NCBI RefSeq assembly: GCF_037038585.1
Contig: NC_092521.1
Location: forward strand, 109,136,105-109,200,104
From: Patagioenas fasciata
Lineage: Eukaryota; Chordata; Aves; Columbiformes; Columbidae
Reading direction: 5' to 3'
Length of the DNA stretch: 64,000 bases
Numbering within the stretch: position 1 is the first letter of the stretch; each line of letters begins with the position of its first letter. Position numbers and translations under genes: made by a program. Below are positions 47,641-60,277 of the stretch, in pieces. The notes under the pieces were generated by a model that was not told where the DNA came from, ran no database searches, and worked only from the letters and a program-made list of their open reading frames with translations.

Positions 47641-50600
47641 GGAAAAATATTCTTTCAGCTCTGGAGCTTCCAGTTCAATGGCTGCTCCTCGCCAATATTT
47701 CATGTAGAATTCCTGCTGGTTTTACTACAGAATCAGCATTTTGCTTGCAGTGAGCTTTCAGCCAAGGAGAAAACAGGATTTCTGACTACGAAGACAGCCC
47801 TGACCACTCACCAACATTATTATGACTCCTTGCACCTCAGAAAACAATAACAAACAGATATACACACACACATCCCTTCAGTAACAGGTATTTGCATGAC
47901 AGCATGCATGCCACTGAACAATGAAAATATTATTAGCCTTTATTAATGTGCTTGAGTAGATATATATATATATTTCTAAAATGAGACTGAAGATAATGGG
48001 AGTACTTCTGCCATGGGACACTTCACACGGCAAATTGAAATTCACTGCTTTAAGTAATGTTTCATCTAATTTTTAAAACCACTATATTTCATTCTCTAGT
48101 ATAAAGAAACTATATGGTGTTATACAATACATTCACTATTACGTTATGCTCCTCAGTTGCACTTGATTAGCAGCTTCCTCCCTTTAATTAAAAATGGATT
48201 TCACTGCTTTAGTTTAGTCCATTTTATGAATTTTCCTTAAGGTAAAGATGTAAATTAGATTTTAGCTCCTCAAATTATATAAGACGACAGATTTCTAATT
48301 TAAAAACCCTTTAATTATGAACTATTAAATTCTAATATTTGAGCACTTAATTATAAAACGCATTTACTGATTCCCCTAAGAACCACACTGAAACAAATTC
48401 ATAAGTAGAACTTAATTGGAAATGTAATATGATTAATAGAAAAAACAGAGACGAAATATGAAGTGGAAACATGGCTCTTGCCACGCTTACGTGCTCATGA
48501 AATAAAATGTAACATTATAAACAAGAAAAAACTTAGTCCTAAGTAAAAAATCATCTAATGGTGAGTAGAGTCAAAGCCAGCTCTTGACCTGACAGTTCAG
48601 CCAAACAGTCTTGCTGAATCTAATAATACTTTCCAAAAAGGGGTGAGATGACTGTGCTCATTGTCAGATGGTGATCATGGTGGACCAAGGTGGAAACCTC
48701 AAGTTCATGAACAAAAGCAACCTCCTTAAAGATGGTAAGAATAATCGATGCCCTTGCTAAAAATCTTGTAAAGTACTTTTTCTCGATATTCTAGCCATCT
48801 TCACATGCAAGCACTTCCAACTTACTACAACCTGTATATTTTCTAAGACTCAAAATGAAAATATCTTCACAGAGCTGGGAATAAATTGGACACCTGTGGC
48901 CACCACCAAAATAAAAAGGAAGAAAAAGGCAATCCAGAAGAAATTGAAGGAATAAAATTAGCCTTCCACTTTTGGCAAAAGAAATGTTAAACATGATAAT
49001 AGTTTAATGATTTTCATCTGTCTCACAGGATACTGAATTCACAAAAATTACCATACAAATTACTCTCTGAGGGTTTGTAGTAGAATGGAAAAAGTTAAGA
49101 AGGTTATCCATAAGGTAGGGAACAAAGCAATGGAAAATCATGCGGTACTTTGAAGGTCCTCATAGACTTTCCCTAGATGGGAACTCACTAAACCGATGAA
49201 TATCTGCTCTACCATGTCACCATAGTCACACCACCTTTGGCTTGCAGAGTTTGTGCTATATCCCACACTCTTTTCTTGGCCACCCAAACTTCCTTGACAT
49301 GAGCTATCTGTTGCTCCAAACTTTTCCACTTGTGACTAGCAGAAGCAAGGAGATGCACAAGTTTAATAAGTGCCAAGAAATTAGTCTATACTGTAGCTGG
49401 TACTAGAAATATGCAGATAAAGACAAATATGTTGTCTATTCAACCCACGTACTCTCTAGACTAAAGACAGAATCTTCATGTTCTCTTTCTCCCATTTCAC
49501 CACCCTTCACTTGATTTCGTTAGCTGAACATAAATCATCTCTCTTTCTCCCTTTCATCCAGACTTTTTGCCAACAGTTTAATGAAAATCTTAGGTGTCAT
49601 ACCCAACAAAAATTATAATGCATCCTGTTTTAAACCTTTTGCCAGAGCTTTTCTACTGAATGCTTTTTTCACTCCATTTCAGACAGCCTAGGGGTCGTCA
49701 CAAGAGTCTCTACCCCTTGCAGAGCATATCTTATCACAAAACTTCTTCTGTGAAACGGGCAGTCTCTGTCCTGACATGAGCAGAATGCCACTCATTGAAA
49801 AGGCAGCATGCTGTCTTCTCCATGCCTTGCAGCACAACTTCACCTGAACTGGCTGGTCACACTGATAGAAAACCACTGGCCTTTTTCCTTTTTTTTCCAT
49901 GTTCCCTGAAGTGGTTGAAGATCTGGCATGGGGCTTTTCCCCCTCTGTGGCAGGTATAGCAAGTTAGATAAGACTCTTTATAAACACTGGCTTACCTGCT
50001 GCTAATAATGAATGAAACCACTTAAGCAGGATCTCAGCTGTCCCAACAAGATGTGAACATAGACCATCAGTAGTGACTTAAAGAAGAAACCCTGTGTAAC
50101 TTACAGTCTCAAATTTTGCAGTGAAACAGTAAACTCACCGTAGCACCATGGAGCTCAACCTTCACCTTTGGTTAGGGATTTTGTTCAGAAACAGAAAATG
50201 TGTTTCATAAGCAGAAAAATGCATTTCTCATTCTACCTACCACAACTACACTTAGGAAGAACACAAAGAACTACGATAGCTGTAGTTTGTCTGTTCTATA
50301 GTCATTACTACTATAGCTTTTATAAGCATCCCCTAAACCTCACTGGATAATGTCTGACAGCAAGACTGGTACCTGAAGCATTTAATCAGGTGTTGACAGT
50401 ATTGCCTCTTTTCTGTTTGAGTCTAGCGCTGTTATATCACTTTCTAATAATCCGACCAAAAGAAATAAATTTAATGTTTTTTTCATGCCAAAAAAGGTCA
50501 ACTGAGTTCCACTGACAGGGTACTTCCTGTTTTTATTTTATGCATTAGCATTTTTTTTTCTTACAGTTTAAAAAAAAAAAATATCACAGTTCTTTTAAAA

Positions 50601-52465
50601 GAGAGAAAAATGTGCAAAATCTTTGCAAGAAATAGATTAATTTTTCTTCAGAAACTCAGGCACCAGTAGTCTCAGACAATGTTTGGAATAAATTGCTGGT
50701 GTCTACTAACCTCGTACATCTTTCACACTACTAGTTCGTTATGAAGCAAAAGAGCTCTGGTAATAAGCAATCCATTGATTTGATGTTAGTTCTCATGAGA
50801 TGTTAGTTAAGTGTGATGACTGTGAAGCTCAGAATTGCAAAGTTCTTGCTCTTGAGAGTCATAACCAGAGATAGATGCTCTTGGGAATGACACGCCATGA
50901 TGGTGTTTACTCAGACAAACCTGCTGTCAAAATTCTACCTTAACTGTGCAAGAGAATAATGCTATTTCACACCAGTTCTAGTATAGAGTATCATTATATT
51001 AAACACAACTGTAATTATTATAAAGTAGTGACGTTTCTTCTTATAACTGTTCAATTAATATGTGCAGATGAAAAAGTTCTGTCACATTAATCTCTATTTG
51101 AAAGAAGATTATGCTATGCCAGCGCCATTTAAATATGCACACGTCTGGAGAGACATCTATTACTACAACAGAAGTACTCTTGTATGTCTAAATACAAAAT
51201 TGGTAATATAACAAAAGTGTTATTAAGTTAAAACACTGAAAGACCCAGACAAATCCTGTTGTCTGTTTTTAAACCTCTGTTCCACGCTGTGTTACTTAGA
51301 ATGGCTATTAAGCTAACCAAACCACAACACTCTATTCACGGTGTCATCCCAGAGGAGAGACCAGGTACCTCCAAGCAAAAGCTGAATAATTTAGCACAAT
51401 CATCAGGAATGGTCTGGATGCAGTGGTAAAACACTTGGCTCATTTACAGAAACTGCCTGAAGATAAACAGTCTGTATGAATCTAGAGGAATCTTGCTATG
51501 GCTGTGCTGTAGATGTGCTATTTTCAGATCTCTTGGCCACTTCACGTCCAGCTTGGAATTAATGTCCAAGAGATATGGACCACTTTGAATACACGAGGTA
51601 AAATTCAGAGCAAAAAGGAATTACTGAAAAGTAGGTGGCTATGATCACACACAGTTTCACCTAGATGAAAGGGGATATCTCGTTTCGTCTTTATGGTAGT
51701 ATAAATTACTTGGTATTCAATGTTGACCAGGTTCATCCACATGGGAAATTAGAGCAGAAACATAAAATATGTGCATTTCATTAGAGTTTAAGGCACAGCC
51801 ATTTTCTCAAGAAAACAAGGAATTTCATATATATTCACAAGAGGGTGTACAAAGAATTGTTAAAAAGTACCTGCCTTCTGCTAATAATAATAACAACACT
51901 GCAATGATAAATAAAATTATTTGGTAATGCTGAAGTGATATTTAAATGGATTTACTCTCAAGAAAGACAAGATTCATTACAGAAAGTGTTATGATGGTAG
52001 CATTTTTCTGAACAAAGAAGAAAAATGAAGATATAAGAAAGCTTCAACCAAAATTAAAAGTTTCAAAAGAAAGTCCACTTCCTCATAGAGCATTTTTATG
52101 TATACAAACTTCAGCTGGTAAAACCTACCTATAGGTAATCTTATAGGGACTGTGCAGAATGCTATTGCCTTCTAATAGGTTTATGAAAACCACTAGTCAA
52201 ATCATGGGTAATTCACATTAACTCTATTATGATAGAGTATTCCTCCATAAAACACAATGTGCTTTTCAGAAAATCCATAAACTCTAAAGAAAAAAAAAAA
52301 CAACAAGGAAGTGGAAGAGGAGAATCACCTCCCTCAACCTGCTGGTCCACTGCTTGAGTTATGTAAAAAAAACCTGATTGAAATTCTCATTTCCAGGACT
52401 GCAGCCACAACTCCCACAAAAGTACTTACACATATGGTATATAAGTTTTGCTAATCCTAAAAATG
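47641..52465. other. Unannotated AT-rich noncoding DNA
   Basis: No gene recognised. A (TA)n tract lies at 47959-47973 and an A/T-rich stretch at 48160-48430 with repeated TTAATTA-type homeodomain cores. Open frames of up to 70 codons show no family resemblance. Confidence 0.68.
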
Positions 52466-52541
52466 TAGAATCATTTTGGTTGGAAAAGACCTTTAAGATC
52501 ATCGTGTCCAACCATTAACATAGCACTGCCAAATGCTACTT
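52466..52541 (-). mobile_element. CR1 LINE 3' scrap, antisense
   Basis: TAGAATCATTTTGGTTGG, then GAAAAGACCTTTAAGATCATCG and TCCAACCATTAACATAGCACTGCC-like sequence, is the antisense CR1 3' UTR end. Only about 75 bp remain. Confidence 0.9.
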
Positions 52542-55500
52542 TACTTGTTTTTTATGATCCTGTTCCTGAATGTGATACAACATGTTTCATAACAAAATGT
52601 AGAGTGAGGTGTGACATTTTTGAGCTAGCTCTTTCTATTTGGGAAAAAATAAGCATGGAATTCCAAAACAAGCAAACAAAAAAAAGTATTCAGTCCACGC
52701 CCTTGTGAATCTCAGCATCTAAGTAAAACTTTTACTGCAATATGTCTGCCTCCAGACATGTTTTATCTTAAAGATCCTTCAGCACTTCTATTCAAAATAT
52801 ATTCATAATTCCTTTTAGCAAAGATTTTCTTGTATTCAGTAGAATAACTACTATAGGAATAAATCATTTGATTCTCTAAAACTTATATTTAAGAATAAAT
52901 AAATTGAAAAGACAACAAAAAGTACCTTTAAAGAAAGCCAGATTGATATCTGAATTTTTGCAGTCAGAATTTTCTGAGGGACATTCCTATTTTTCCAGAT
53001 AACTTTCTCAGATTATGATTTACATGAGACATGGAGGAAAAAAGAATTCTCTAATTTGGAAATGCCTCTGTGTGCTGGCTATGCTTAAGAGGCTTAATCC
53101 TTTCACAGGCTATTCCAAGAATGAAATCACTGACAACATCAGAATGAAGATAGATTACTGCGCTACTGCGATTGAAGGTTAAGATACAAAACCACACATG
53201 CAATTTCCACCTCATATTAATCTGTGGTCCTTACTGCCACATACTAATTCAACGTCATAAAATGCTACAAATAATCAACCAGAGATGTGGTAACTTTGCC
53301 ATTGCTGTGATGGTTATCAGCCAACCCAAGTCTAAAATAGCAAGATTTAACTTCACCTAAAACTCCTGTGCTACACATATACACATTCAAAAATGTAAGA
53401 AAACACTACATAGCTTTAAAACACTGAAGAAAAGGGATTACAAAGTAGCAGATTCCATTTTTTCTTTAACCCATTAATTCTTGTTTTCGTAGCTTGTTCT
53501 TACCCCTACTTTTTCCTCCTTTGTCAGTAGCTATACAAAAACAAGGATTGGTAGATGAGAGGGAAACAAAGAGGGAAGGTAAGGGAGAAAGAATGTGCTG
53601 ATTCTGAACCATCCTACTACTCCATTAAAAAGTATAGTTTAATGAAATAAACTATTTTTTTTTCCATGAAAAAAATCAAGTGGACTCACAGATAAGATTC
53701 ATTGCTATAGCATAGCAAGTCCCAGCTAGTCTGGGACTTCCACATCCTACATTGACTCTTTATGCTTTTCTGAAAAAGAAAGGAAATAATTGAAAACTAA
53801 GAAACAAAAAAAACCTCAAAACAACTTTAAAGCAGATGGAAGTAAAGTAAATTTTTTTGGTCTGTGGACAGTTTCCTTACACATACAAAACATTCCCTGG
53901 TTGTTGCTTATTATATTAAAGGGAAACTTCTACAGAATTTCTACATGTAGCTGAAAGTTGAGGCCCCAGTTGATAGCTGTAAAATACATTTGTAGCTTGA
54001 TTTAACATTATCTAAGCCCAACAGCAAAACTTATGCCAGGACTCTGCCTGCCTGCATCCCATTAAGTAAAAATTACACATACAAGTGCAATTCCAACAGC
54101 GATCTGATTTTGGTTTGGTTTGGCTCCCATAATGGTGGTTGGTTTATTGATCTTAAAAGCAGGTATCCTGACACTCTTAATATTGTCTCAAATTATATAC
54201 ACCAAAAAGAATGCCAGAAAACCAAAAATATATTTAAGCCATCATGAAAAATAAGTCATTAACATTTTATCATTTACGTATTAGGAAACAACCTCTAATG
54301 AAATATAGATGGTTGATCTGTCAGTATGCATTTTGCTTCCACCTCTAAATATGTATTCCATGCATAATACAGAGGATATTTTTCATCAAGTAACTTCAGA
54401 AACTGGGAGATTTTGAGGGAATATAGAATAATATAGTTATATTCAGTAGACACCTATATGTCATTTGTCAATGCAAAGAAAAGTAGTGTGATGTCATCTT
54501 ATTTTATGAAAGATTGAAAATGTTTTCCCCAGAAATCTTGCCTGACCCTTGATCAGGACCAAGGAAAAATATTTACAGAGACGAGGAATAATTTTTTAAG
54601 AAACCATCCCTAAATATTACTTCTTTATTCACATGGAGAAAAAATAACCATGATGAATGACACGAAACTTTCTTTAAAAGCTGATTGCAGTGCTTCTCTC
54701 ACCGTCTCCCCTTCTACCTTGCTTTGGATCCCAAAAGACTGTTTTCCTTCCTGTGAGGAGCAAATTCAGTTACCAGGAAAGTGAATTACAGCCTTCAGTC
54801 TGCATTTAGTTATCAGGAGATCCGAATGCCACAAGCAAGAGAGTAATGGCTCAGCAATGGCGTGAAGGACACGTCTCCTGAGCTTCGGTGCTGATGGCAG
54901 CTCATCATCTACCCATGAGTAGAATTATGTCCCTTATCTTTTGTAAAAGAAGCAGCACTAAAATTCACTATATGCCTATGCAGGATGTTGACGGTAAATG
55001 CAAATAAATGCTGTGTGCTCAGAATGAAAATTTATATTAAACAATGTGACTGGTTTAGATTATGTTTATGTAAAGTACTTTTGTACATGCCTAATTCACA
55101 TTAAGCACACCCTTCAATGTTTGATAAAGATTGGGCCTGCGTAGGAACAAACTTCAGATCATACTTTTTGAGCAGAAAAGGGAAAAGTTGCTTCATATAC
55201 AAACTGGATTTATAGGTATCTACAGGAGCAGACTGCTTTAGAACTGCATAGTCTGAGTTTTAGAAGCCAAAATCAATGTCTACACTTCTGAGAATAGTTT
55301 TCTTAATTTACAGCAAGCGTCCACAGAACACTTGGAACACGCAACATTCTTTAAAAAAGAAAGAAAGAAAAAGTGACATATCACATTGCTCTTCCAGGAG
55401 ACTGCAGTTCAGCTGAGCACATCTTATTTGGCAAATGTAACCCATCACTAGCCTTGACAATAAATTAATGCCAGAGGATTACCTTTTTGTGAAGTGGTGC

Positions 55501-58500
55501 TGCTGGTTGGAACAGTGGTTCTGTGGCAACTTTCCTTTCTCTTTAAATTGATATACGAGCCTGCTGCAGACACACTCAGTTCTCTCGTTTGGCTGAGCGG
55601 ACATTATGATTCACAGGGCCAGCATCACTCTAAATGAACTCTGATCCAGCAGGGCTACTAGTGAATCTTCTAGCATATATTTGTCTCTCATCCATGTGGT
55701 TTATGCTATAATGTAAAAAAGAATGAAAAAGTAGATCTATTCCTCAGATAGAAAAAAAATAGGCTATCTCTGAGCAGTGCTTTAAGAAACGGAAGTCCTC
55801 TCCGACTTTTCTCTTTAGGATAAGAAGGGATTTTAAATAAGAAACCAAGCCTTTAGATCTTAAAACAAACAAAACCAAAAAGATACAGCATTTAAGATAA
55901 TGACATTAATAGAGATGCTGGACTCTGTTGTCTTCCAGCCTCACATATTTCACGAGTAACTGCAAATTGAGTCCAAAAGCACTGTGAACAGCTCCTGTCA
56001 TTTCATCTTAGCAGCCAAGTTCCAAGAACAAACAGAAGTTTAGAATAAACAAAATTATATGGGTGTCAGTCATGCATATTATCAACATTCAGATAATTGA
56101 CTGTCTTGCTGACAGCTTCTTCGCAAACTTACCCTGAAAACAGTACACTTCATTCAAATCTGCAAACACCAAAAAGTACTGTCAAAATTCCTGACCTTAT
56201 TAACAATAATTCTGAAACTGAAGTAATTTTAGTATACCCAATGCAAATATTGCAGATTTACACCAGTGTCTCTGACAACAGAATCTGACTTGATACGTAT
56301 TATGCAACTAATGAACAGACAATTGAAGACTCAAATATACAAGATTAAATGCATATTTTTTCCAAAACCATTGTAAACTACAAAAACATTTTTGCAGTCT
56401 AAATCTGAAGAACCATCAACATTCATGGACCTTTTTTTTTTTTCAAAATGGTTTTTTTAATCCGAAATAGATAGCAAACATAATTTTGGTTTTGCTAATT
56501 TCTGTAAGAGAAATAAAACAACCTTCTAACAGCGATACTTTATATCACTGAAATTAAAGTCATATAAGCCTTAGTGATCTGGGACATTAATACACCTATG
56601 TTGTTTGTACACCAAATAGCTAAAATTGTTTCTTTACTGTGCATGAAAGCATGAAATCAAAGCATTTGTTAGGATTATGGGATGGAAATAAAATGGATAA
56701 CAGAAGACTGTATGGAGAGGTTAAGAACTCACTGAACACCCACTTCTAGGGAACTCAGTGGGTGACAAAGAGGGATCACATGCAAAAGCTGAGAACTTCA
56801 TGAACTGCATAGTTAAATTTTATGGTGCTGAGCCCCAACCACCTATAAACCCCTGTCTACTTCCCATTAGTCAAGGAAACCTGGAGTGTGACTTGCAAAC
56901 TGACATCTCAATCCATGATAAATTTCCACAAATCATAAGCTGTTATCAAAGCCAGCAGGAACCCAATATTGAGCCAACAGCCAGCTCCAGATTAGCATCT
57001 TTCCTTGGGAAGATTAAAATTTATTTTATGCTTCAAAATCTTGTTTAAGTTGCAAAAGGGAATGAAGCTGAGAATTATGACGCTGTTCTGCCACTCACTA
57101 AATCAGTCCTAATAGGATTTCACCACCTGTGCAACAGAGAAAAGGAAAGGGAGGGGCAGGGGTTCAAATCAGAGTATCTGTCAAACCACAGCAGTGACAC
57201 ACGTTATCTCTGCTTTCCAGCTTGGTGCTCTGTGTCAACAGTAACCCCAGCAGAAGAATCTTGGTCAAAAAGACAAACTCTCATATGGGGAAACAGAGCA
57301 CTGGCTACTTGTGCTCTTTTCTGACTGCATGACTTGGGAATGGGAAAGCATTCAGGCTCTCAGGCTCAACTTTCTGAGCACAGCTGGAAATTAATCCAGG
57401 CATAATTCATGTATAAAGGTTAAACGCTGAGGGAAAAAAAAACCACCTGCATGTTTTCTAAACCAGACATTCCCTCTGGATTCACAGTTATTTCCCTCCA
57501 TTTTGAAATATTCAGCCCTTGGACTGAAGGCTTTGTCTATCTCAATGCTACATTCTCTAGAGATCCTTTGGGAGTATCTGAAAGGAAGAAGTATCTCAGT
57601 TCAGGTGTTGATATATTTAACCCCAGGAGAGCTCTTATTGCATTTAGCAGGTTGAGATCATAAGCAAGAAGCAACAGTTTAAGTATTATTAGTTTGCTTC
57701 CAGGCACCTGTTTTAGACCCTTCTCAAAACCTTATTAGTATGAATAAGAATGGCAGCTCATAACTCTCCCAAGCTGTCACCAACATCTAGCTGTCCCTTT
57801 CAGCAGAGGAAAAATAGAAAATACAAACTGATTTCTTTAAATAACCTGCCATACTACTGTGGAGCTAATATGTAGCTCGATAATATTACTTTCATAATAA
57901 TGTATAGCTCTTCAAATCTTGTGTTTAGAATTAACAGAACATGTGACAATTAAGGCTGAAGGGTATCTAATTACCAAGGAATGGCGAACTTAAATATTCA
58001 TTACATTGGTATAGCCTAACACATTAAATTAAAATTCACTGATTTCTAACAGCTGAGGATTGGGCCCCTCCAGAATGTCAAAGACCTTAGAAGAAAAAAT
58101 TAAAGCACTAAAATGGTGATATCCCCTCTTCTACAGTCCAGTGGCAAATAGGGCTTTAGCCTTTTAGTGCTGTATCACATTGTAACTATTGAAAACATGT
58201 GAACATATCTAGCTCAATAAGGGTAACAGCTGAACTACACTACAAATCTGACAATGCACATCAGCCATTACAATTGCAGCATTAACTTGGGGCACCTTGT
58301 GCAGTTTGGCCTCTCTTTACCCTTTGCCTTCAGGACACCATAGAAATGAGCTTTGCTAGCTCCTCAACTGTTTCTTACATACACTCAATACTAGCTAATT
58401 TTTAGAATCAACATATTCACAAATATTTTTTAAACAATGCATGTTATGTATTAGAGAGACAACCCGTATCGTTAAATTGTTTTCTATTTTAAGGATGAAT

Positions 58501-59726
58501 AAAGCAAAAAAAAATGTTTATGGAAATGAATACCTTTAGTTTTCTTATATAATTAAATATATGTTAATATTTCCAAAGAGGCTAAAGTTCAGCATCTGTA
58601 ATAATTTTATGTATATAAATTAATTACTTCTCTAAAGATGCTAAAACATTAGAAAAGTGCAGAAAATATTATACTAAGGATACTGCCCAAGTTGAATTGA
58701 AGTACTTTCACATCTCCCCTCCTCATGCTGTACCTCAAAGAGACTGGTAAGCGCAAGCTTAAAATATGTAAGTGGGGAAAAAAACCAAATATTTCCAGAG
58801 TTTATGGCTTTGGCAGATCAAATCCAGTTGCTTGGCAGGAAGGTCAGTTCCCTGCTAAGGTTTAAACAGAAGTCAAAGCAGTAGAGCCAGATCTTAACTG
58901 ATGCTTAGACCAAAATGTTAACCATTTAATTACTTTTGGGGGAGCAGTTCCGCATGCCCTCAGTCTTAAAGTGTTACAGTTAGTAACTCACAAGCCAAAG
59001 CAGCCCAACCTTTTTTTTTTCTTTCACAGGATTTATGGGTTTACAACAGACTTGCCAGCTGAGATTGTAATTTTACCACAAGATGTTCTTGGGTTGCCCA
59101 GAGCACCCCCTTTAGATTAATCACTTTTGAACCTCTGTAAATTCTGCAATGACTGACTAGAAACTGATTTTAATCTCTGATAGTTGGGAAGCTCTAATGT
59201 TGTTGGGAAATATTATATGTTTGGGAAAAGCGGAGATTTGGATATAAGATGAATTTTGAAATATAGCTGGAAACAGTATGAATTTATGACTCATTGATAT
59301 CATAATATACTCACAGAAAAAAAAATCCTGTTTTCACTGTTAGTCAAGTAAAGCACAATAAAGGTCTAAAACTTCTTGGTGAAATTAGAAACAGCTAAGA
59401 GAGAGAACAAAAACTGTGCTTAAGCCAAATAGGTGACAGTCTGTAAATTGAACTGTATTCCCTAGGAAACGGAAATGAGCATGACATGGATTTCAAGACA
59501 ATATCAGCTGTTAGACATGGACTCAATAATCAAGGCCAAAAAGAAAGAAAAAATGGTGTAAGTACATAAAAAGTTTGGATTTTAAGGTCTAAGCTTTCCT
59601 GTAGATTGGTATCTCCCCTTCCTGCACTGTTAAATTGTTGTTACTTTCTGGTATACTAATTAGTTTGGCAAACTTTCTGGAGGAAAAACAAAATCTATAT
59701 GATTTTATATTATTTTCCCATGTGTA
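52542..59726. other. Unannotated AT-rich noncoding DNA
   Basis: About 7.2 kb with no gene or recognised repeat. Open frames reach 96 codons (56758-57048) with no family resemblance. Poly-purine and A runs are scattered (for example 55350-55370, 56430-56443). Confidence 0.7.
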
Positions 59727-60277
59727 TGTATTTGCTGGAGTTAATTTTCTTGATAGCATCCTGTGCAGTGCTTTGTTTTGGATCTGTGAGTAAAACAGTG
59801 TACATAACACACCAGTGGTTTTGGGTATGGCTAAGCAGGGCCTGCATGGCATTGAGGTTTCCTCTTTTTCCCACTCTGCCCCACAGCTGTGGGTGAGAAA
59901 GATTTTGCGAGGAGACTCAGCCAGGAGAGCTGACCCCAACTGACCAAAGGGATGTGTCATACCGTCGTGCTCACAATAAATGCTCAAGGAGAGGAGTAGG
60001 AAGGGGGGATGTTTGCAGCTGTGGCATTTGTGTTACACATACTGATGCCTGGATTCCCAGGAAGAGCCTGGACATCTGCTGCCAACGGGATGTAGTGAAT
60101 AAATTCCTCTTTTTGCTTTGCTTGCTTGCGCAGCTTTTGCTCCACCTGTTAAACTGATGTTATCTTGATGTGTGATTCTTCTCACCACCTTTCTATTTTC
60201 TCCCCATCCTGTGGGAGGGGGAAGCAAGCAAGTGGCTGCGTGGATGCCCGGCTGCTGAGTGGGGTCAGCCCTTCACA
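59727..60277 (+). mobile_element. Decayed avian ERV LTR
   Basis: The block begins TGTATTTGCTGGAGTTAA and ends GGGGTCAGCCCTTCACA, where the usual form ends GGGGTTAAACCACGACA; the length of this ending agrees. Inside, the ordered landmarks of a common bird LTR are visible: 'GTTTTGGATCTGTG', 'AGCTGACCCCAACTGACC', 'GAATAAATTCCTCTTTTTGC', 'TGCTTGCGCAGCTTTTGC' and 'GTGGCTGCGTGG'. The TATA box has decayed (CACAATAAATGCT) and the ATTAAAC signal reads GTTAAAC. No target duplication remains next to it, and no internal retroviral genes are present. This is an old solo LTR or fragment. The 132-codon minus-strand and other open frames in it are shadows. Confidence 0.88.

Noticed and set aside
56758..57048. 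Plus-strand 96-codon frame
   Set aside because: No recognised domain, and the flanks show no promoter or exon boundaries.
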